32,216 bases of DNA from Thermoplasmatota archaeon (GTDB lineage: Archaea > Thermoplasmatota > Thermoplasmata > Thermoplasmatales > Thermoplasmataceae), in NCBI GenBank assembly GCA_023489425.1, contig JAMDCG010000037.1:1-32216 (forward strand), given 5' to 3'. Of the stretch, positions 16,745 through 25,664 are shown one piece after another; position 1 is the stretch's first letter; every line of letters begins with the position of its first letter. A model generated the notes under the pieces. That model ran no database searches and had not been told where the DNA came from. It was given only the letters and a program-made list of their open reading frames with translations. A program made the translations under genes and the position numbers.

Positions 16745-17629
16745 TTAAAGATTGCTGTTTCCCGTGATTCCTCCAAATCTTGATTTTTTTTGTCTTGTTG
16801 CTATCTTTATGTCAGACTCGTTGAATCCAGGTGGTAAGCCTTTTCCATTTGCATAATCAAAGATCACAAGTTTGAAGATGTTCGAATATGTGAAGTTTAG
16901 TATCAATCCTATAGCCATGATTATAATACCAGCACTCAGCATAGCAGCAAATCCAACCACTGTCAGTGTTGATATTCCCAGTATCAATCCGAATATAAAG
17001 ATGAGAAATCCCAGTAGAACTATTGCCAGTGTATACAGATCGATGTACGCTATTCCACCAAAGGTCTGACCAAAGTTTCTTCGTATGGTTTCAACACTGT
17101 GTTCCACCGCCTCTATAGGCCCACACTTATAATCGAGAATTGCTGGAACAGCAAAGAATGTAGCAATAGATATAATAAATGAACCTACGGCTCCTATTAT
17201 TATCTGGCTAAAACCACGAAATCTTGACTCTATCATTCTCAGGATCATTACTAGAATTGTGTAGAATATAGCCCATTCAATGGCTTCTTTTATGTAGGTG
17301 AATCCCTTATTCAGTGATTCTCTGATCCCCATATTGTCTCCCTTAAGAATTGATCTGTAGGCTATCATCATTGATAGTAGAATAACAGTTGCAAGGAAAC
17401 CAATCAGTATGTACGCCAGAATAAAACCTCCAATATAAATTAATAGAACATTACTATTTGCACCTGAATCTAATGGAATTGTGAAAAAGAGTGACATGAA
17501 CGTTGCAATGAAAATAATAATAGCTGTGATACCAGAAAGCAGTGGATATGTAACCAATCCTTTATGACCTGAAACAGATTTTCTCACGCTTTTCGCAAGT
17601 CTCCATCCAGCCTTCATTCGTTCAAACAT
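16745..17629 (-). CDS. DUF6159-like multi-pass membrane protein
   Basis: A protein of about 294 aa with a basic N-terminus (MFERMKAGWRLAKSVRKSVSGHKGL), followed by six hydrophobic segments: near 35-60, 70-100, 135-155, 160-185, 210-235 and 235-265. KSGIEAVEHSVET-type amphipathic helix (PIEAVEHSVETIRRNFGQ) separates the two membrane halves. It resembles the DUF6159 family, a widespread uncharacterised archaeal/bacterial membrane family. The frame opens at a TTG (17644), but the ATG at 17629 has a minus-strand TATA-like CTTAAAATATC at about 26 nt, so I prefer it. It is monocistronic and no function is assigned. Confidence 0.75.
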   Translation of the reverse strand: MFERMKAGWRLAKSVRKSVSGHKGLVTYPLLSGITAIIIFIATFMSLFFTIPLDSGANSNVLLIYIGGFILAYILIGFLATVILLSMMIAYRSILKGDNMGIRESLNKGFTYIKEAIEWAIFYTILVMILRMIESRFRGFSQIIIGAVGSFIISIATFFAVPAILDYKCGPIEAVEHSVETIRRNFGQTFGGIAYIDLYTLAIVLLGFLIFIFGLILGISTLTVVGFAAMLSAGIIIMAIGLILNFTYSNIFKLVIFDYANGKGLPPGFNESDIKIATRQKKSRFGGITGNSNL

Positions 17630-17816
17630 GATAATATACTCCAAGTTGATATTTTAAGTTGAGTTATTAAGGTTATGATTATATATGATCACGCCGATGA
17701 TATTTAAGAACAGACGTAATTGCCCACTATGTGAGTTCACAACCTTACAGGGGTAACATGACATTACGAATAAATTGGAAGGCTGGTTTGAACTCTATAA
17801 TTTAAAACACAATAGA

Positions 17817-17830
17817 AATTTATAGTTTAA
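17817..17830 (+). promoter_or_regulatory. TATA box of the Rieske-ETF operon
   Basis: AATTTATAGTTTAA-type element centred about 22-26 nt before the ATG at 17845. The 200-nt gap upstream (17630-17844) contains the divergent promoter of the membrane-protein gene and nothing else that I can support. Confidence 0.45.
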
Positions 17831-17844
17831 ATCAATAGAACCTT

Positions 17845-18165
17845 ATGACATGGTATAAAGTTGCGAAAGACGGAAACATGAAGGATGGAGATCTGGCAAA
17901 GGTAAAAGTTGACGGCATAGAGGTTCTGATAATAAAGGATGGGGACAATTATTTTGCAACATCTTATCTCTGCACACATGAAGAATATGACCTTTCAGAG
18001 GGCTTCATGGACAACCATGAACTGATATGCCCAAACCATTTTGCAACATTCAATCCTAAGAATGGTGAGGTTATTAGCCCTCCTGAAGGCTCTGGTAGTA
18101 TCTCGCCCCTTAAGTCGTATAAAACAAAGGTAGAGAATGGGGATATAATGGTAGAACTACAATGA
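17845..18165 (+). CDS. Rieske-type [2Fe-2S] ferredoxin
   Basis: A 106-aa soluble Rieske domain. The cluster ligands are Cys43-x-His45 (LCTHEEYDL) and Cys62-x-x-His65 (ICPNHFATF), 16 residues apart. There is no membrane anchor or signal. The usual second-box glycine (CPxHG) is Phe here, and no extra disulfide cysteines are seen, so it belongs with small dioxygenase-type Rieske ferredoxins, not cytochrome bc1 subunits. The TGA stop overlaps the ATG of the ETF fusion (ATGA), so the two are co-translated. It probably accepts or donates electrons with that flavoprotein (inference). A TATA-like TTTATAGTTTAAA sits about 24 nt upstream. Confidence 0.88.
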   Translation: MTWYKVAKDGNMKDGDLAKVKVDGIEVLIIKDGDNYFATSYLCTHEEYDLSEGFMDNHELICPNHFATFNPKNGEVISPPEGSGSISPLKSYKTKVENGDIMVELQ

Positions 18166-19886
18166 ATATCCTTGTTCTGGCAAAACAGGTACCTGATGTA
18201 AGCAAGATAACCTTCAACCCGGAAACTGGAAGAATTGTTAGGGAAGGAGTACCACTAAGCATCAATTCGTTTGATAGAAGGGCAGTGGAGGAAGCGATTA
18301 GGATTAAGGAGAAGAGCGGTGCCAGAGTAATGGTTGCATCCATGGGACCACCTCAGGCAGTTGATATTCTTGATGAATGCCTTCAGATGGGAGCTGATGA
18401 AGCTTTTCTAATAACGGATCGGAAATTCGGAGGTGCGGATACATGGGCAACCTCAAGAATTTTATCTCATTTTATAAAAATAAAATCTCCTGATCTTGTA
18501 CTTGCAGGGAAGTACTCCCTTGATGGAGAGACCAGTCAGGTACCTCCACAAACATCCTACATGGCAGTTATGAATTTTGTGTCGGGAGTAAGCAAGCTTG
18601 AAATAATGGAAGATAGTAAGAAGGTTACTGTAGAACAGGATTATGAAAAGGGCACAAGGGTGATCACTACCTCGCTTCCTGTGCTTATTTCAGTAAGTGA
18701 AAAGATTAACAGGGCAAGGAGAGTTCCTGAAGGTACTCCTTCAATGAAGGATAAGGTCCAAATTGTAAACTCCGAGAGTATGAAGCTTGATATCAATGGC
18801 AACGAAGCATCCCTGACAGTAGTTTCTGGAACTGAAGCACTGCACAATGAGAGAACGGTTAAAATGATATCACTTGATGAAGTGTTTGAACTGTTATCCA
18901 GAAAAATGAAAGAAGGAGGCAGCAAAAAGAGACCTCAAAAAACTGTACTCAACAGTGATTTTTCAGGTGGCAAGATACTTGGAGTTGCACTTGATGACAG
19001 AGACTCTGGTATGCAGATCGCATCAAAACTCAATGATCTTTCGTTCCAGATAAATGCGGAACCAGTTATGATAGGAAATGTTGATCCAAACCTGCTCCAT
19101 GGAATGAGTGCAAGTGAATATATCCATTTCAACTCAGAAGATATATACTCAATTTCTAGTTTCCTGGCTAATTACATCAAAAAGGAAAGACCAAAATTTG
19201 TGATTATTCCCTCAAACTCAGCTGGAAAGGATGTAGCTGGTATTATATCTGCTGAACTATCCCTCGGACTAACTGCAGACTGTGTGGATTTAAAAATCGA
19301 GGATGAAAACCTTATTCAATATAAGCCAGCTTTTGGTGGAGGAATTGTTGCAAGGATAACATCAAAGACAAAACCCGAAATTGCAACAGTAAGACCGGGG
19401 ATATTCCTTGAGAAAGTAACGGATAGAGAAATGACTGTTCGGGAAATATATCTGAAGAACTCGGAAAGATACGAAATAGTTGAGAACAGGATAATTGAAT
19501 CAAAATATATTCCGCTGCAATCTTCTAACATTGTTATTGGCATTGGTAGAGGCGTAAAGGGAAAGCAAACCATAGATCATGTTGTTGATCTCGGAGAAAA
19601 GCTAGGTATTGCAGTAGGTGGAACCAGACCAGTGGTTGATATGAGATTGATGCCAAGGCAACAGCAAATTGGTCTTACAGGATTATCCATTGCCCCTGAT
19701 CTCTATATTGCACTTGGTGTTGCTGGGATGGATTACCACATTGTAGGATTAAGATATGCCAAAAACATTCTTGCAATTAACAATGATCCTAATGCGCCAA
19801 TATTTAGATATGCAGATTACGGGTGTACTGAAGATGCTCAGAAATTTATTGACAAACTTGATGCTTTTGTCAGTAATCTGACCTGA
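18162..19886 (+). CDS. electron transfer flavoprotein, fused beta-alpha subunits
   Basis: A 574-aa fusion. Residues 1-255 are EtfB: MNILVLAKQVPDV, the conserved NSFDRRAVEEAIRIKE, and VLAGKYSLDGETSQVPPQTSY at the nucleotide site. Residues 268-574 are EtfA: an alpha/beta domain from KILGVALDD, then the FAD domain with GRGVKGK, TGLSIAPDLYIALGVAG, YHIVG, and AINNDPNAPIFRYADYG. One chain therefore carries what is normally a heterodimer; such fusions occur in thermoacidophilic archaea. It collects electrons from acyl-CoA dehydrogenases. The ATGA overlap with the Rieske gene implies a shared electron path. No ETF-quinone oxidoreductase is in the window. The 3' end overlaps the convergent membrane-protein gene by 17 nt. 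Confidence 0.93.
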   Translation: MNILVLAKQVPDVSKITFNPETGRIVREGVPLSINSFDRRAVEEAIRIKEKSGARVMVASMGPPQAVDILDECLQMGADEAFLITDRKFGGADTWATSRILSHFIKIKSPDLVLAGKYSLDGETSQVPPQTSYMAVMNFVSGVSKLEIMEDSKKVTVEQDYEKGTRVITTSLPVLISVSEKINRARRVPEGTPSMKDKVQIVNSESMKLDINGNEASLTVVSGTEALHNERTVKMISLDEVFELLSRKMKEGGSKKRPQKTVLNSDFSGGKILGVALDDRDSGMQIASKLNDLSFQINAEPVMIGNVDPNLLHGMSASEYIHFNSEDIYSISSFLANYIKKERPKFVIIPSNSAGKDVAGIISAELSLGLTADCVDLKIEDENLIQYKPAFGGGIVARITSKTKPEIATVRPGIFLEKVTDREMTVREIYLKNSERYEIVENRIIESKYIPLQSSNIVIGIGRGVKGKQTIDHVVDLGEKLGIAVGGTRPVVDMRLMPRQQQIGLTGLSIAPDLYIALGVAGMDYHIVGLRYAKNILAINNDPNAPIFRYADYGCTEDAQKFIDKLDAFVSNLT

Positions 19887-20457
19887 TCCTGCTTCTTTGA
19901 ATCTTATCCTGACTTGCCTCGTATTTCTGCAATACAATCCCCATTATCATCGCTGCAGCAGCAAAAACCTGTGCACTAACGTCAGGCAGACCCATACCAT
20001 ATAGTGCAATCCAAATTGCGAGAGCGCCTGCGAATGCAGCTACATAAATAACAACCTTGTTGAATCTGTAATATGTTACAACGAACGCTATCAGTGCTGC
20101 AATGCCTGCAATGACCACACCAGCTCCAGATACGTAGTTCAGTCCTATAAAAACTGTGAATGCGATAGATGCACAGATGGCAATTTCAGCAAGGAACTTG
20201 AACGCGACGGCACCTATTACTGCACCTATTGCAAATATGAGTATTGTCGGTAGACCCGTAAAATGGAATCTTACCAGAATGTATGCAGTGATTACAAAGC
20301 CTCCATACGCTCCAAGAGCCAGCATTATGAGTTTCCATGACTTTTCTCCCCTGAAACTCAGGCCTATGCCTATTAGCAAAAGAATTAGATTAACTGTAAA
20401 AGATGAATAGCCAAGTATATTAGATGGTAGCAGGTGGTGTGAAACTACAAAATCCAT
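19870..20457 (-). CDS. multi-pass membrane protein, DUF4203/TMEM198-like
   Basis: A 195-aa protein with about seven short hydrophobic helices between residues 18 and 178, rich in Gly/Ala (LGAYGGFVITAYILV, FAIGAVIGAVAFKFLAEIAICASIAF, VVIAGIAALIAFVVTYY). It has a polar C-terminal tail (KYEASQDKIQRSRIRSDY). The glycine-patterned helices resemble the DUF4203/TMEM198 family; this is a pattern-level resemblance only. A minus-strand TATA-like AAAATATAAGG at about 26 nt supports the ATG. Its function is unknown. Confidence 0.75.
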   Translation of the reverse strand: MDFVVSHHLLPSNILGYSSFTVNLILLLIGIGLSFRGEKSWKLIMLALGAYGGFVITAYILVRFHFTGLPTILIFAIGAVIGAVAFKFLAEIAICASIAFTVFIGLNYVSGAGVVIAGIAALIAFVVTYYRFNKVVIYVAAFAGALAIWIALYGMGLPDVSAQVFAAAAMIMGIVLQKYEASQDKIQRSRIRSDY

Positions 20458-20560
20458 TTATAATATGATATAAACTCCTTATATTTTATGATCATGATAA
20501 CCACTCTATAAAAATAAGGAGATATAATCATTTAACTAGTTTGCATGAATTAGGTTTACA

Positions 20561-21100
20561 ATGGAAAGAGTTGTCATTTGCAGTGGAGATCATGTATCCC
20601 TTGCAGTACTTGTTCGTGAGGATGCTCCTGTCCTTTACAGAATAATCAATGATCCCGAGGTACACAGATTCCTTTCATCGCCATCAAGAATTTATTCACT
20701 GGTTGATGAGTATGAATGGATAGATAACTCAGCAAATGTTTATGAAAAGAGTGTAAATTTTGCAATCATTGAAAATAAGACAAAGGAAGTTGCTGGAATA
20801 ATAGGCATAAATCCAATAGATTCTGACAGGAATGGACATGTTGGATATTTCCTTTCGAGGGATAAATGGGGAAGGGGTTATATGACTGAGTCTCTGAAGC
20901 TGATGGTTGATTTTTCTTTTAATACTATGAACCTACGCAAACTTTATACAAACGTTTACAAACCTAATGAGGCATCGAAAAAAGTTCTAGAGAAAAACGG
21001 ATTCAAACACAGTGGAACAATGAAAGATCATCATTTTGTCCCTGGTTATGGGTATGTTGATGAATTTTACTATGAACTTATAAACAAAAATTACAAATAA
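20561..21100 (+). CDS. GNAT acetyltransferase (RimJ/RimL type)
   Basis: A 179-aa GCN5-related N-acetyltransferase. The acetyl-CoA pyrophosphate loop is visible in SRDKWGRGYMTESLKLM (R/Q-x-x-G-x-G/A). The C-terminal LYTNVYKPNEASKKVLEKNGFKHSGTMKDH is the RimJ/RimL signature, and IGINPIDSDRNGHVGYFL forms the preceding strand. Members acetylate the N-terminus of ribosomal proteins or small amines; the substrate here is unknown. It is divergent from the preceding membrane protein and monocistronic. Confidence 0.9.
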   Translation: MERVVICSGDHVSLAVLVREDAPVLYRIINDPEVHRFLSSPSRIYSLVDEYEWIDNSANVYEKSVNFAIIENKTKEVAGIIGINPIDSDRNGHVGYFLSRDKWGRGYMTESLKLMVDFSFNTMNLRKLYTNVYKPNEASKKVLEKNGFKHSGTMKDHHFVPGYGYVDEFYYELINKNYK

Positions 21101-21127
21101 TTTAGTTCTGCTCTTTCTTGATCCTGA

Positions 21128-21961
21128 TTAAATATTATTTTTGACAAAATCCCAGTATTTTTTAGCCGCATCTCTGGCCATTTCCTCTGTTAGAAATAGA
21201 AATGATCTTTGAATAATATCCCTCCTTGTTCTTCTAATATTCTTTAGATGTGTTCTCGCAATTTTTGCATTGCCTATGGTTACTTTCCCATCTTTATTTT
21301 TCATTATTTTACTATTGTTTCCTTCTTCCGTTCTTTCTAATTCCACCACTCTACTTGTTACCATTGGAACATTAAGGTTGACTCCCTTAAGGTCCATGTA
21401 ACCCCTTGGTGGGAAAAATACAGCATAATCCTTTAATCGAAGAACTGCCCCAAACGTGATTACGGCATCCTCGATTTGTTCAACCGGAATATCCATCTTT
21501 ATACGGTTTTTTATAATCTTGGCGACTCTTGTACTGGTAATAACATACCGTGCAGAAAATTCCGTTTTAAATTTAGCCAGTGAAAATCCAAGTATGACTA
21601 AGGTCATTATAGTGGTAACTCCAACTGTAATTAGGATTTCTTCAACGGTTAAATTGGAATTTGAACCAAAACCAATGAATTCAACCAAAGCTATAACAAC
21701 TGGAGATAGGAGTGATATAAGATTTGAAAATACCCTAGAAGTTATACTTTTTTTGTAAGATTCACGGGACGGTGAGTATTCTCCAAGTATTTTTTCCCCA
21801 GGCAATATATCTCCAAGATCGACTATATTTTTACCTGATTTTAATGAGTATGCCCCAACTTTTCCCATATCAGTGCCCAAAATAGTTCCACAGGAAGTGC
21901 AATAATCATAACCATTTGGGATAACTGAACCGCACTGACTGCATCGTCTCTTTCTTATAAT
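21128..21961 (-). CDS. zinc-ribbon + PH-domain membrane protein, non-canonical start
   Basis: The reading frame encodes an N-terminal zinc ribbon (RRCSQCGSVIPNGYDYC, then TSCGTILG), a linker, two hydrophobic helices (LISLLSPVVIALVEFIGF and ILITVGVTTIMTLVILGFSLA), then a bacterial-PH-like domain (YVITSTRVAKIIKNRIKMDIPVEQIEDAVITFG, FFPPRGYMDLKGV) and a basic tail. No ATG, GTG or TTG precedes the zinc ribbon: the frame is closed by a TAA at 21977-21979. A Shine-Dalgarno-like AAGGAG (21966-21971) is followed by in-frame ATT (21961) and ATA (21958), so I place the start at the ATT. The next canonical start (TTG, 21880) would discard all four cysteines. A sequencing error or a decayed start are alternatives. 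Function is unknown. Confidence 0.6.
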   Translation of the reverse strand: MIRKRRCSQCGSVIPNGYDYCTSCGTILGTDMGKVGAYSLKSGKNIVDLGDILPGEKILGEYSPSRESYKKSITSRVFSNLISLLSPVVIALVEFIGFGSNSNLTVEEILITVGVTTIMTLVILGFSLAKFKTEFSARYVITSTRVAKIIKNRIKMDIPVEQIEDAVITFGAVLRLKDYAVFFPPRGYMDLKGVNLNVPMVTSRVVELERTEEGNNSKIMKNKDGKVTIGNAKIARTHLKNIRRTRRDIIQRSFLFLTEEMARDAAKKYWDFVKNNI

Positions 21962-22022
21962 ACCACTCCTTAAAAATTAACTCGTATCATATAAAGTTTT
22001 ATTGACATAACGGATGGAAAAT

Positions 22023-23180
22023 TCACTTTGTCCGTGCAATTATCCTTATGACATCTGAATCCTTTAACTCGTAATTTCTTCCAAGGATCATCTTTGTTCT
22101 CCCATTAATTGCCCTTATAAACCCCTCTCCTATGTCTGTATGAACTTCATACGCAAGATCTTCCGCAGTCTGGCCCTGACTCATTATTATGGCGTCTGGG
22201 AGAATATTTCCATCCTTGTCGCACCATTTTGTTTCATCATAAACCGGATACACAACTATTTTTTTTAGATCAGTTCTTATTATATCCGTCAGCACATCGA
22301 AAATTCTTGATAGTGTTCCTGATCTATAATCCATATCCATCTTCTGGATTGCTTCCCTTTGCTTTTGATTTGCTTTTTCTCGCGGTCTGATATCTTTTAT
22401 GCCTTCTATCAGACCTCCGTTGAATGCTCTCTCTATAGAAAGCTCATAATCTGATGATATTATAACGAATCCTTTGTCCACATATTGTTTCCGATTTTCA
22501 ATCAAGTCTCCCTTGTTCAGTACTCTTACAATGGGTCTAATTTCACTCATGACTGTGGAAGAAAACTCCCTTTTCTCATCTTCATTCCATTTGGTAATAT
22601 CTTCTGTGAAATGATGTTTTTGTAATATTTCCCTGATGTCTTTTTGCTTCAGATTAAAAAATGCTGCTTTCTGCAGTAGGGCCTCCTCCAGTGTAATGTG
22701 CGACTGTGAGAGCTTTCTTGTGAATTTTTCCCAGTCGCTGGAAAATCTTGATGTGAACCATCTCATTATTTCATTTTCAGTTGATTCTGCATCGTGAATC
22801 AGTTCCTCTGGACTCAGAATCTGCTTTTCTTCATTTATGGGATCCAGCAGGTTGATTATGGCAGTGGTATCTCTCAACGCGTCCATGAACATGTTGCCCA
22901 TTCCCCTGCCTTCGCTTGATCCCTCTATTAATCCTGGAACGTCAACCATTTCCACAGGTATGAATCTGGTACCGTTTTCACATCTCCCTCTTCTGGGATT
23001 GCATGGCTTACCCAGTTCAGTATGCGGACATACAGTATCCATAAAACCAATCCCATCATTAGGCTGTGTTGTGGTGAATGCATAATTTCCTATTGCAACC
23101 ATTGTACCTGTGATGGCTGAAAAAAGTGTTGATTTACCGGCGTTTGGCTTTCCCGCTATGCCTATTTTAATTGCTGACAT
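22023..23180 (-). CDS. YchF/Obg-related GTP-binding protein with TGS domain (archaeal type)
   Basis: A 385-aa translation-factor-class GTPase. G1 is GKPNAGKST (10-18), G3 is VDVPGL (79-84) and G4 is LNKGD, with NPRRGRCENG as the archaeal insert after G2. A helical insert spans about 130-230, and the C-terminal TGS domain runs from about 310 (YDETKWCDKDGNILPDAIIM...DSDVIRIIARTK). It corresponds to the archaeal YchF-like family associated with ribosome function. It is the last gene of the egsA-UPF0179-YchF run, 8 nt after UPF0179, with a weak purine-rich ribosome site. Confidence 0.92.
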   Translation of the reverse strand: MSAIKIGIAGKPNAGKSTLFSAITGTMVAIGNYAFTTTQPNDGIGFMDTVCPHTELGKPCNPRRGRCENGTRFIPVEMVDVPGLIEGSSEGRGMGNMFMDALRDTTAIINLLDPINEEKQILSPEELIHDAESTENEIMRWFTSRFSSDWEKFTRKLSQSHITLEEALLQKAAFFNLKQKDIREILQKHHFTEDITKWNEDEKREFSSTVMSEIRPIVRVLNKGDLIENRKQYVDKGFVIISSDYELSIERAFNGGLIEGIKDIRPREKANQKQREAIQKMDMDYRSGTLSRIFDVLTDIIRTDLKKIVVYPVYDETKWCDKDGNILPDAIIMSQGQTAEDLAYEVHTDIGEGFIRAINGRTKMILGRNYELKDSDVIRIIARTK

Positions 23181-23188
23181 GATTTTTC

Positions 23189-23641
23189 TTAATTCTTTCC
23201 GTTTACCAGCTTTGCCTCAATCATTTTCATATTGTATCCTTTCGGGCAATCTACCTTATGCATTATTTTCCTGATATTGAATTTTACCTCGTCACCATAG
23301 TATGTGAGATTACACTTTTCTATGAATTCGCAGGTTATGTGATCGCATTTCCTGCTCTTAAGTGATAAGGTTGAGCCTTCCTGAATCTTGTTTCCATATT
23401 CAACAACCAGGTCCTCGTCCACCTCTTCGACCTCAACTGTTGCAACCTTGTCATGATTAAATACCATACAGGGATGCTGTTGCTTTCTCACTTCCTTTAT
23501 TCTATATCTTTTGCCATGTTCAAGATTAAAGCATACATTTTTAATCTTACATTCAGAACAGGTCTGTAACGGTTGAACAAACCTGAATACATGACCCACT
23601 TCCGCCTGATCTAATCCTATTAAGGATATTTTTGCTGCCAT
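23189..23641 (-). CDS. UPF0179 family protein
   Basis: A 150-aa protein found essentially only in archaea. It begins MAAKISLIGLDQAEVGHVF and has cysteine pairs TCSECKIKNVC (28-37), C58, C99/C104 and C110, plus C132 in VDCPKGYNM. The eight cysteines suggest metal or cluster binding, which has not been shown experimentally to my knowledge. It lies between egsA (18 nt upstream) and the YchF-like GTPase (8 nt downstream). A GAAGGGA purine tract precedes the ATG. Function is unknown. Confidence 0.9.
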   Translation of the reverse strand: MAAKISLIGLDQAEVGHVFRFVQPLQTCSECKIKNVCFNLEHGKRYRIKEVRKQQHPCMVFNHDKVATVEVEEVDEDLVVEYGNKIQEGSTLSLKSRKCDHITCEFIEKCNLTYYGDEVKFNIRKIMHKVDCPKGYNMKMIEAKLVNGKN

Positions 23642-23659
23642 TTACTTTCCCTTCTTTTA

Positions 23660-24718
23660 TTAAATTATATTGGTTATTTTGAGGGCATTCTCAGCAGCGC
23701 TGTAACTCAGATCCATGTCTCCAAGGATCGTAAATCTCTCTGGTCTTATCCTGTGAGCAGTTCTTACGGCCTGTACCATTACGGTATCACTTATACCATA
23801 GTCGCTTGCCCTGGTTTTAATACCGATATTTCTATATATTTCGGCAAGGCCCTTCCAGTCCCCACCATGCAGAAACATAGTTATTATTGATCCAAGTGCG
23901 ACCTGTTCCCCATGAATGGCTTTTCCGGGTGCCATCATATCCAGAGCGTGAGCAATCAAATGCTCTCCTCCGCTCGCTGGCCTTGATGAAGCCGCTATTG
24001 CCATTGAAGTGCCAGATGCAAGTATCTGTTTGGTAACCAGCCAGACAGATTCTTCCACGCCGGGCATTATTAAATGAGATTTTTCTATGAGTTCCTTTGC
24101 AGCATACTCTGCTATGGCAGCTGCACTACTGCTGTAATCTTCCCCCTTTATTCTGTTCGCTAATTTCCAGTCCATTATTGCAGTTTCGTTTGAAATTACG
24201 TCTGCCGCTCCAGCTGAAAGGTACCTGAATGGAACCTTTATCATGACTGAGGTATCGGCTATTATGGATACGGGCATTACTCCTTCTTCAGAAACGGACC
24301 AGCCGTTCCTCTTTATGGATGCCCGCGGTGATGCTATACCATCATGGCTTGGAGTCGTAGGTACACTTATGAGTGGTACCCCAAGATAATATGCAGTTTT
24401 CTTTGCCAGATCGATCTTGCTACCACCTCCAACGCCAATGATCATTCCTGCACCATAATCCTTTGCAAGTTCTGTAACCTTTGTAAGGTTTGTTTCGTCT
24501 GCACCTCCCGCTATTATAATCTGATTGTCTATGGAGCTGTCTGACAACATGTCTGAAATTTCCTTACCTGCAACCTTAATTGTATTTTCACCTGTTACTA
24601 TACAAACTTTTCCATTTCTAAGATTTTTTTCAGTTACTTCACTGATTCTCTGTAAAACGCCGTGACCCACGTAGATATCACGTGGGAATTGCATAAATTT
24701 AAATTTATCAAACTCCAT
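23660..24718 (-). CDS. egsA: sn-glycerol-1-phosphate dehydrogenase
   Basis: A 352-aa NAD(P)-dependent enzyme that makes sn-glycerol-1-phosphate from dihydroxyacetone phosphate, the step that fixes the archaeal lipid stereochemistry. The dinucleotide loop is IIGVGGGSKIDLAKKTA (94-110). PTTPSHDGIASPRAS is the family signature. Zinc ligands are the Asp in GAADVISN, the His in GGEHLIAHALDM and the His in AIHGEQVALG. It is first in a three-gene run, with a minus-strand TATA-like AAAATTTATA (about 24751-24760) upstream. It is strong evidence that the host is an archaeon. Confidence 0.95.
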   Translation of the reverse strand: MEFDKFKFMQFPRDIYVGHGVLQRISEVTEKNLRNGKVCIVTGENTIKVAGKEISDMLSDSSIDNQIIIAGGADETNLTKVTELAKDYGAGMIIGVGGGSKIDLAKKTAYYLGVPLISVPTTPSHDGIASPRASIKRNGWSVSEEGVMPVSIIADTSVMIKVPFRYLSAGAADVISNETAIMDWKLANRIKGEDYSSSAAAIAEYAAKELIEKSHLIMPGVEESVWLVTKQILASGTSMAIAASSRPASGGEHLIAHALDMMAPGKAIHGEQVALGSIITMFLHGGDWKGLAEIYRNIGIKTRASDYGISDTVMVQAVRTAHRIRPERFTILGDMDLSYSAAENALKITNII

Positions 24719-24818
24719 ATTCCCAGACTGCTATTCATGTATTCTTTCAATATAAATTTTCATAAAAAAATGACATTAGGCACATCTTTTTAAATAAGAT
24801 AACTGTAAAGCTTAAAGA

Positions 24819-25664
24819 TCAAAACTGAGTTGTGTCTATTGGCATAGCTCCATTGGAGAAAAAGCCATATTCCTTTCGCGAAACAGCAATAACACCTGCA
24901 AGTTTTCCCTCCATGTTGTCTATTTCCTCCATTAGTATCCTGTTAAGGGGTCCCTCTCCTATTCTTGAGTAAATTCTGTAACACAGAAGCTTTTTTGCTA
25001 TCTCTTCACCTAGCCCAGTTGCAACCACTGCACCATTAAGTCCACAGTAAATTCCTGCACCTATTAATGGCACATCTCCTACTCTTCCAGGCATCATTGG
25101 AGAAGCTCCTCCGGTAGAAACTGCTGCGGCGAACTTTCCATTAACATATGCCACTGCACCTACGGTATCATGTGGCTCTTCCACAAGGCCATCATCTATC
25201 AGTTTCTTTATTGTTGAGTACCTTTCTTCAGAATTTGTTTTATCCTTTATGGCGTCTACCATCTTTTTATACGCTACTCTAGCCTTTTCTGTTACTGGAT
25301 CATAGTCTGGATAGCCAGACCTTCTTGCAAAGTCTATGGCTCCTGAACCTGCAAGTGCTATGTGCGGAGTTTTTTCCATTACATCGAGAGCAACCAGTAC
25401 TGGATTTTTCACTCTCTCTATGTTTATAACTGAACCAAAAGAACCAGGAATAGCTACAGCTGCATCCATCTGTATGGAACCATCTATTCTTATAACTGAG
25501 CCTGTTCCAGCATTGAATCTCTGATCATCCTCCATATACCTTACTGCATTCACTACAGTTTTCAGTGGATCGTCATCTTTGCTTTTTGAAGCTACACCAT
25601 TCATATCTTCCAGCGATCTTCCCTTGGCTCCAACTCCACCATGTACAATAATGACACCACTCAT
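24819..25664 (-). CDS. plant-type L-asparaginase / isoaspartyl peptidase (Ntn hydrolase)
   Basis: A protein of about 281 aa of the N-terminal-nucleophile family 2 asparaginases. It starts MSGVIIVHGGVGAKG. RFNAGTGSV and MDAAV are in the alpha part. The autocleavage/nucleophile site is HDTVGAVAYVNG (Thr167), followed by STGGASPMMPGRVGDVPLIGAG for substrate binding. It hydrolyses asparagine or beta-aspartyl dipeptides after self-processing. The frame opens upstream at a GTG or TTG (25718), but the ATG at 25664 has a minus-strand TATA (TTTATATTGA, about 25681-25691) at leaderless spacing. It is monocistronic. Confidence 0.93.
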   Translation of the reverse strand: MSGVIIVHGGVGAKGRSLEDMNGVASKSKDDDPLKTVVNAVRYMEDDQRFNAGTGSVIRIDGSIQMDAAVAIPGSFGSVINIERVKNPVLVALDVMEKTPHIALAGSGAIDFARRSGYPDYDPVTEKARVAYKKMVDAIKDKTNSEERYSTIKKLIDDGLVEEPHDTVGAVAYVNGKFAAAVSTGGASPMMPGRVGDVPLIGAGIYCGLNGAVVATGLGEEIAKKLLCYRIYSRIGEGPLNRILMEEIDNMEGKLAGVIAVSRKEYGFFSNGAMPIDTTQF

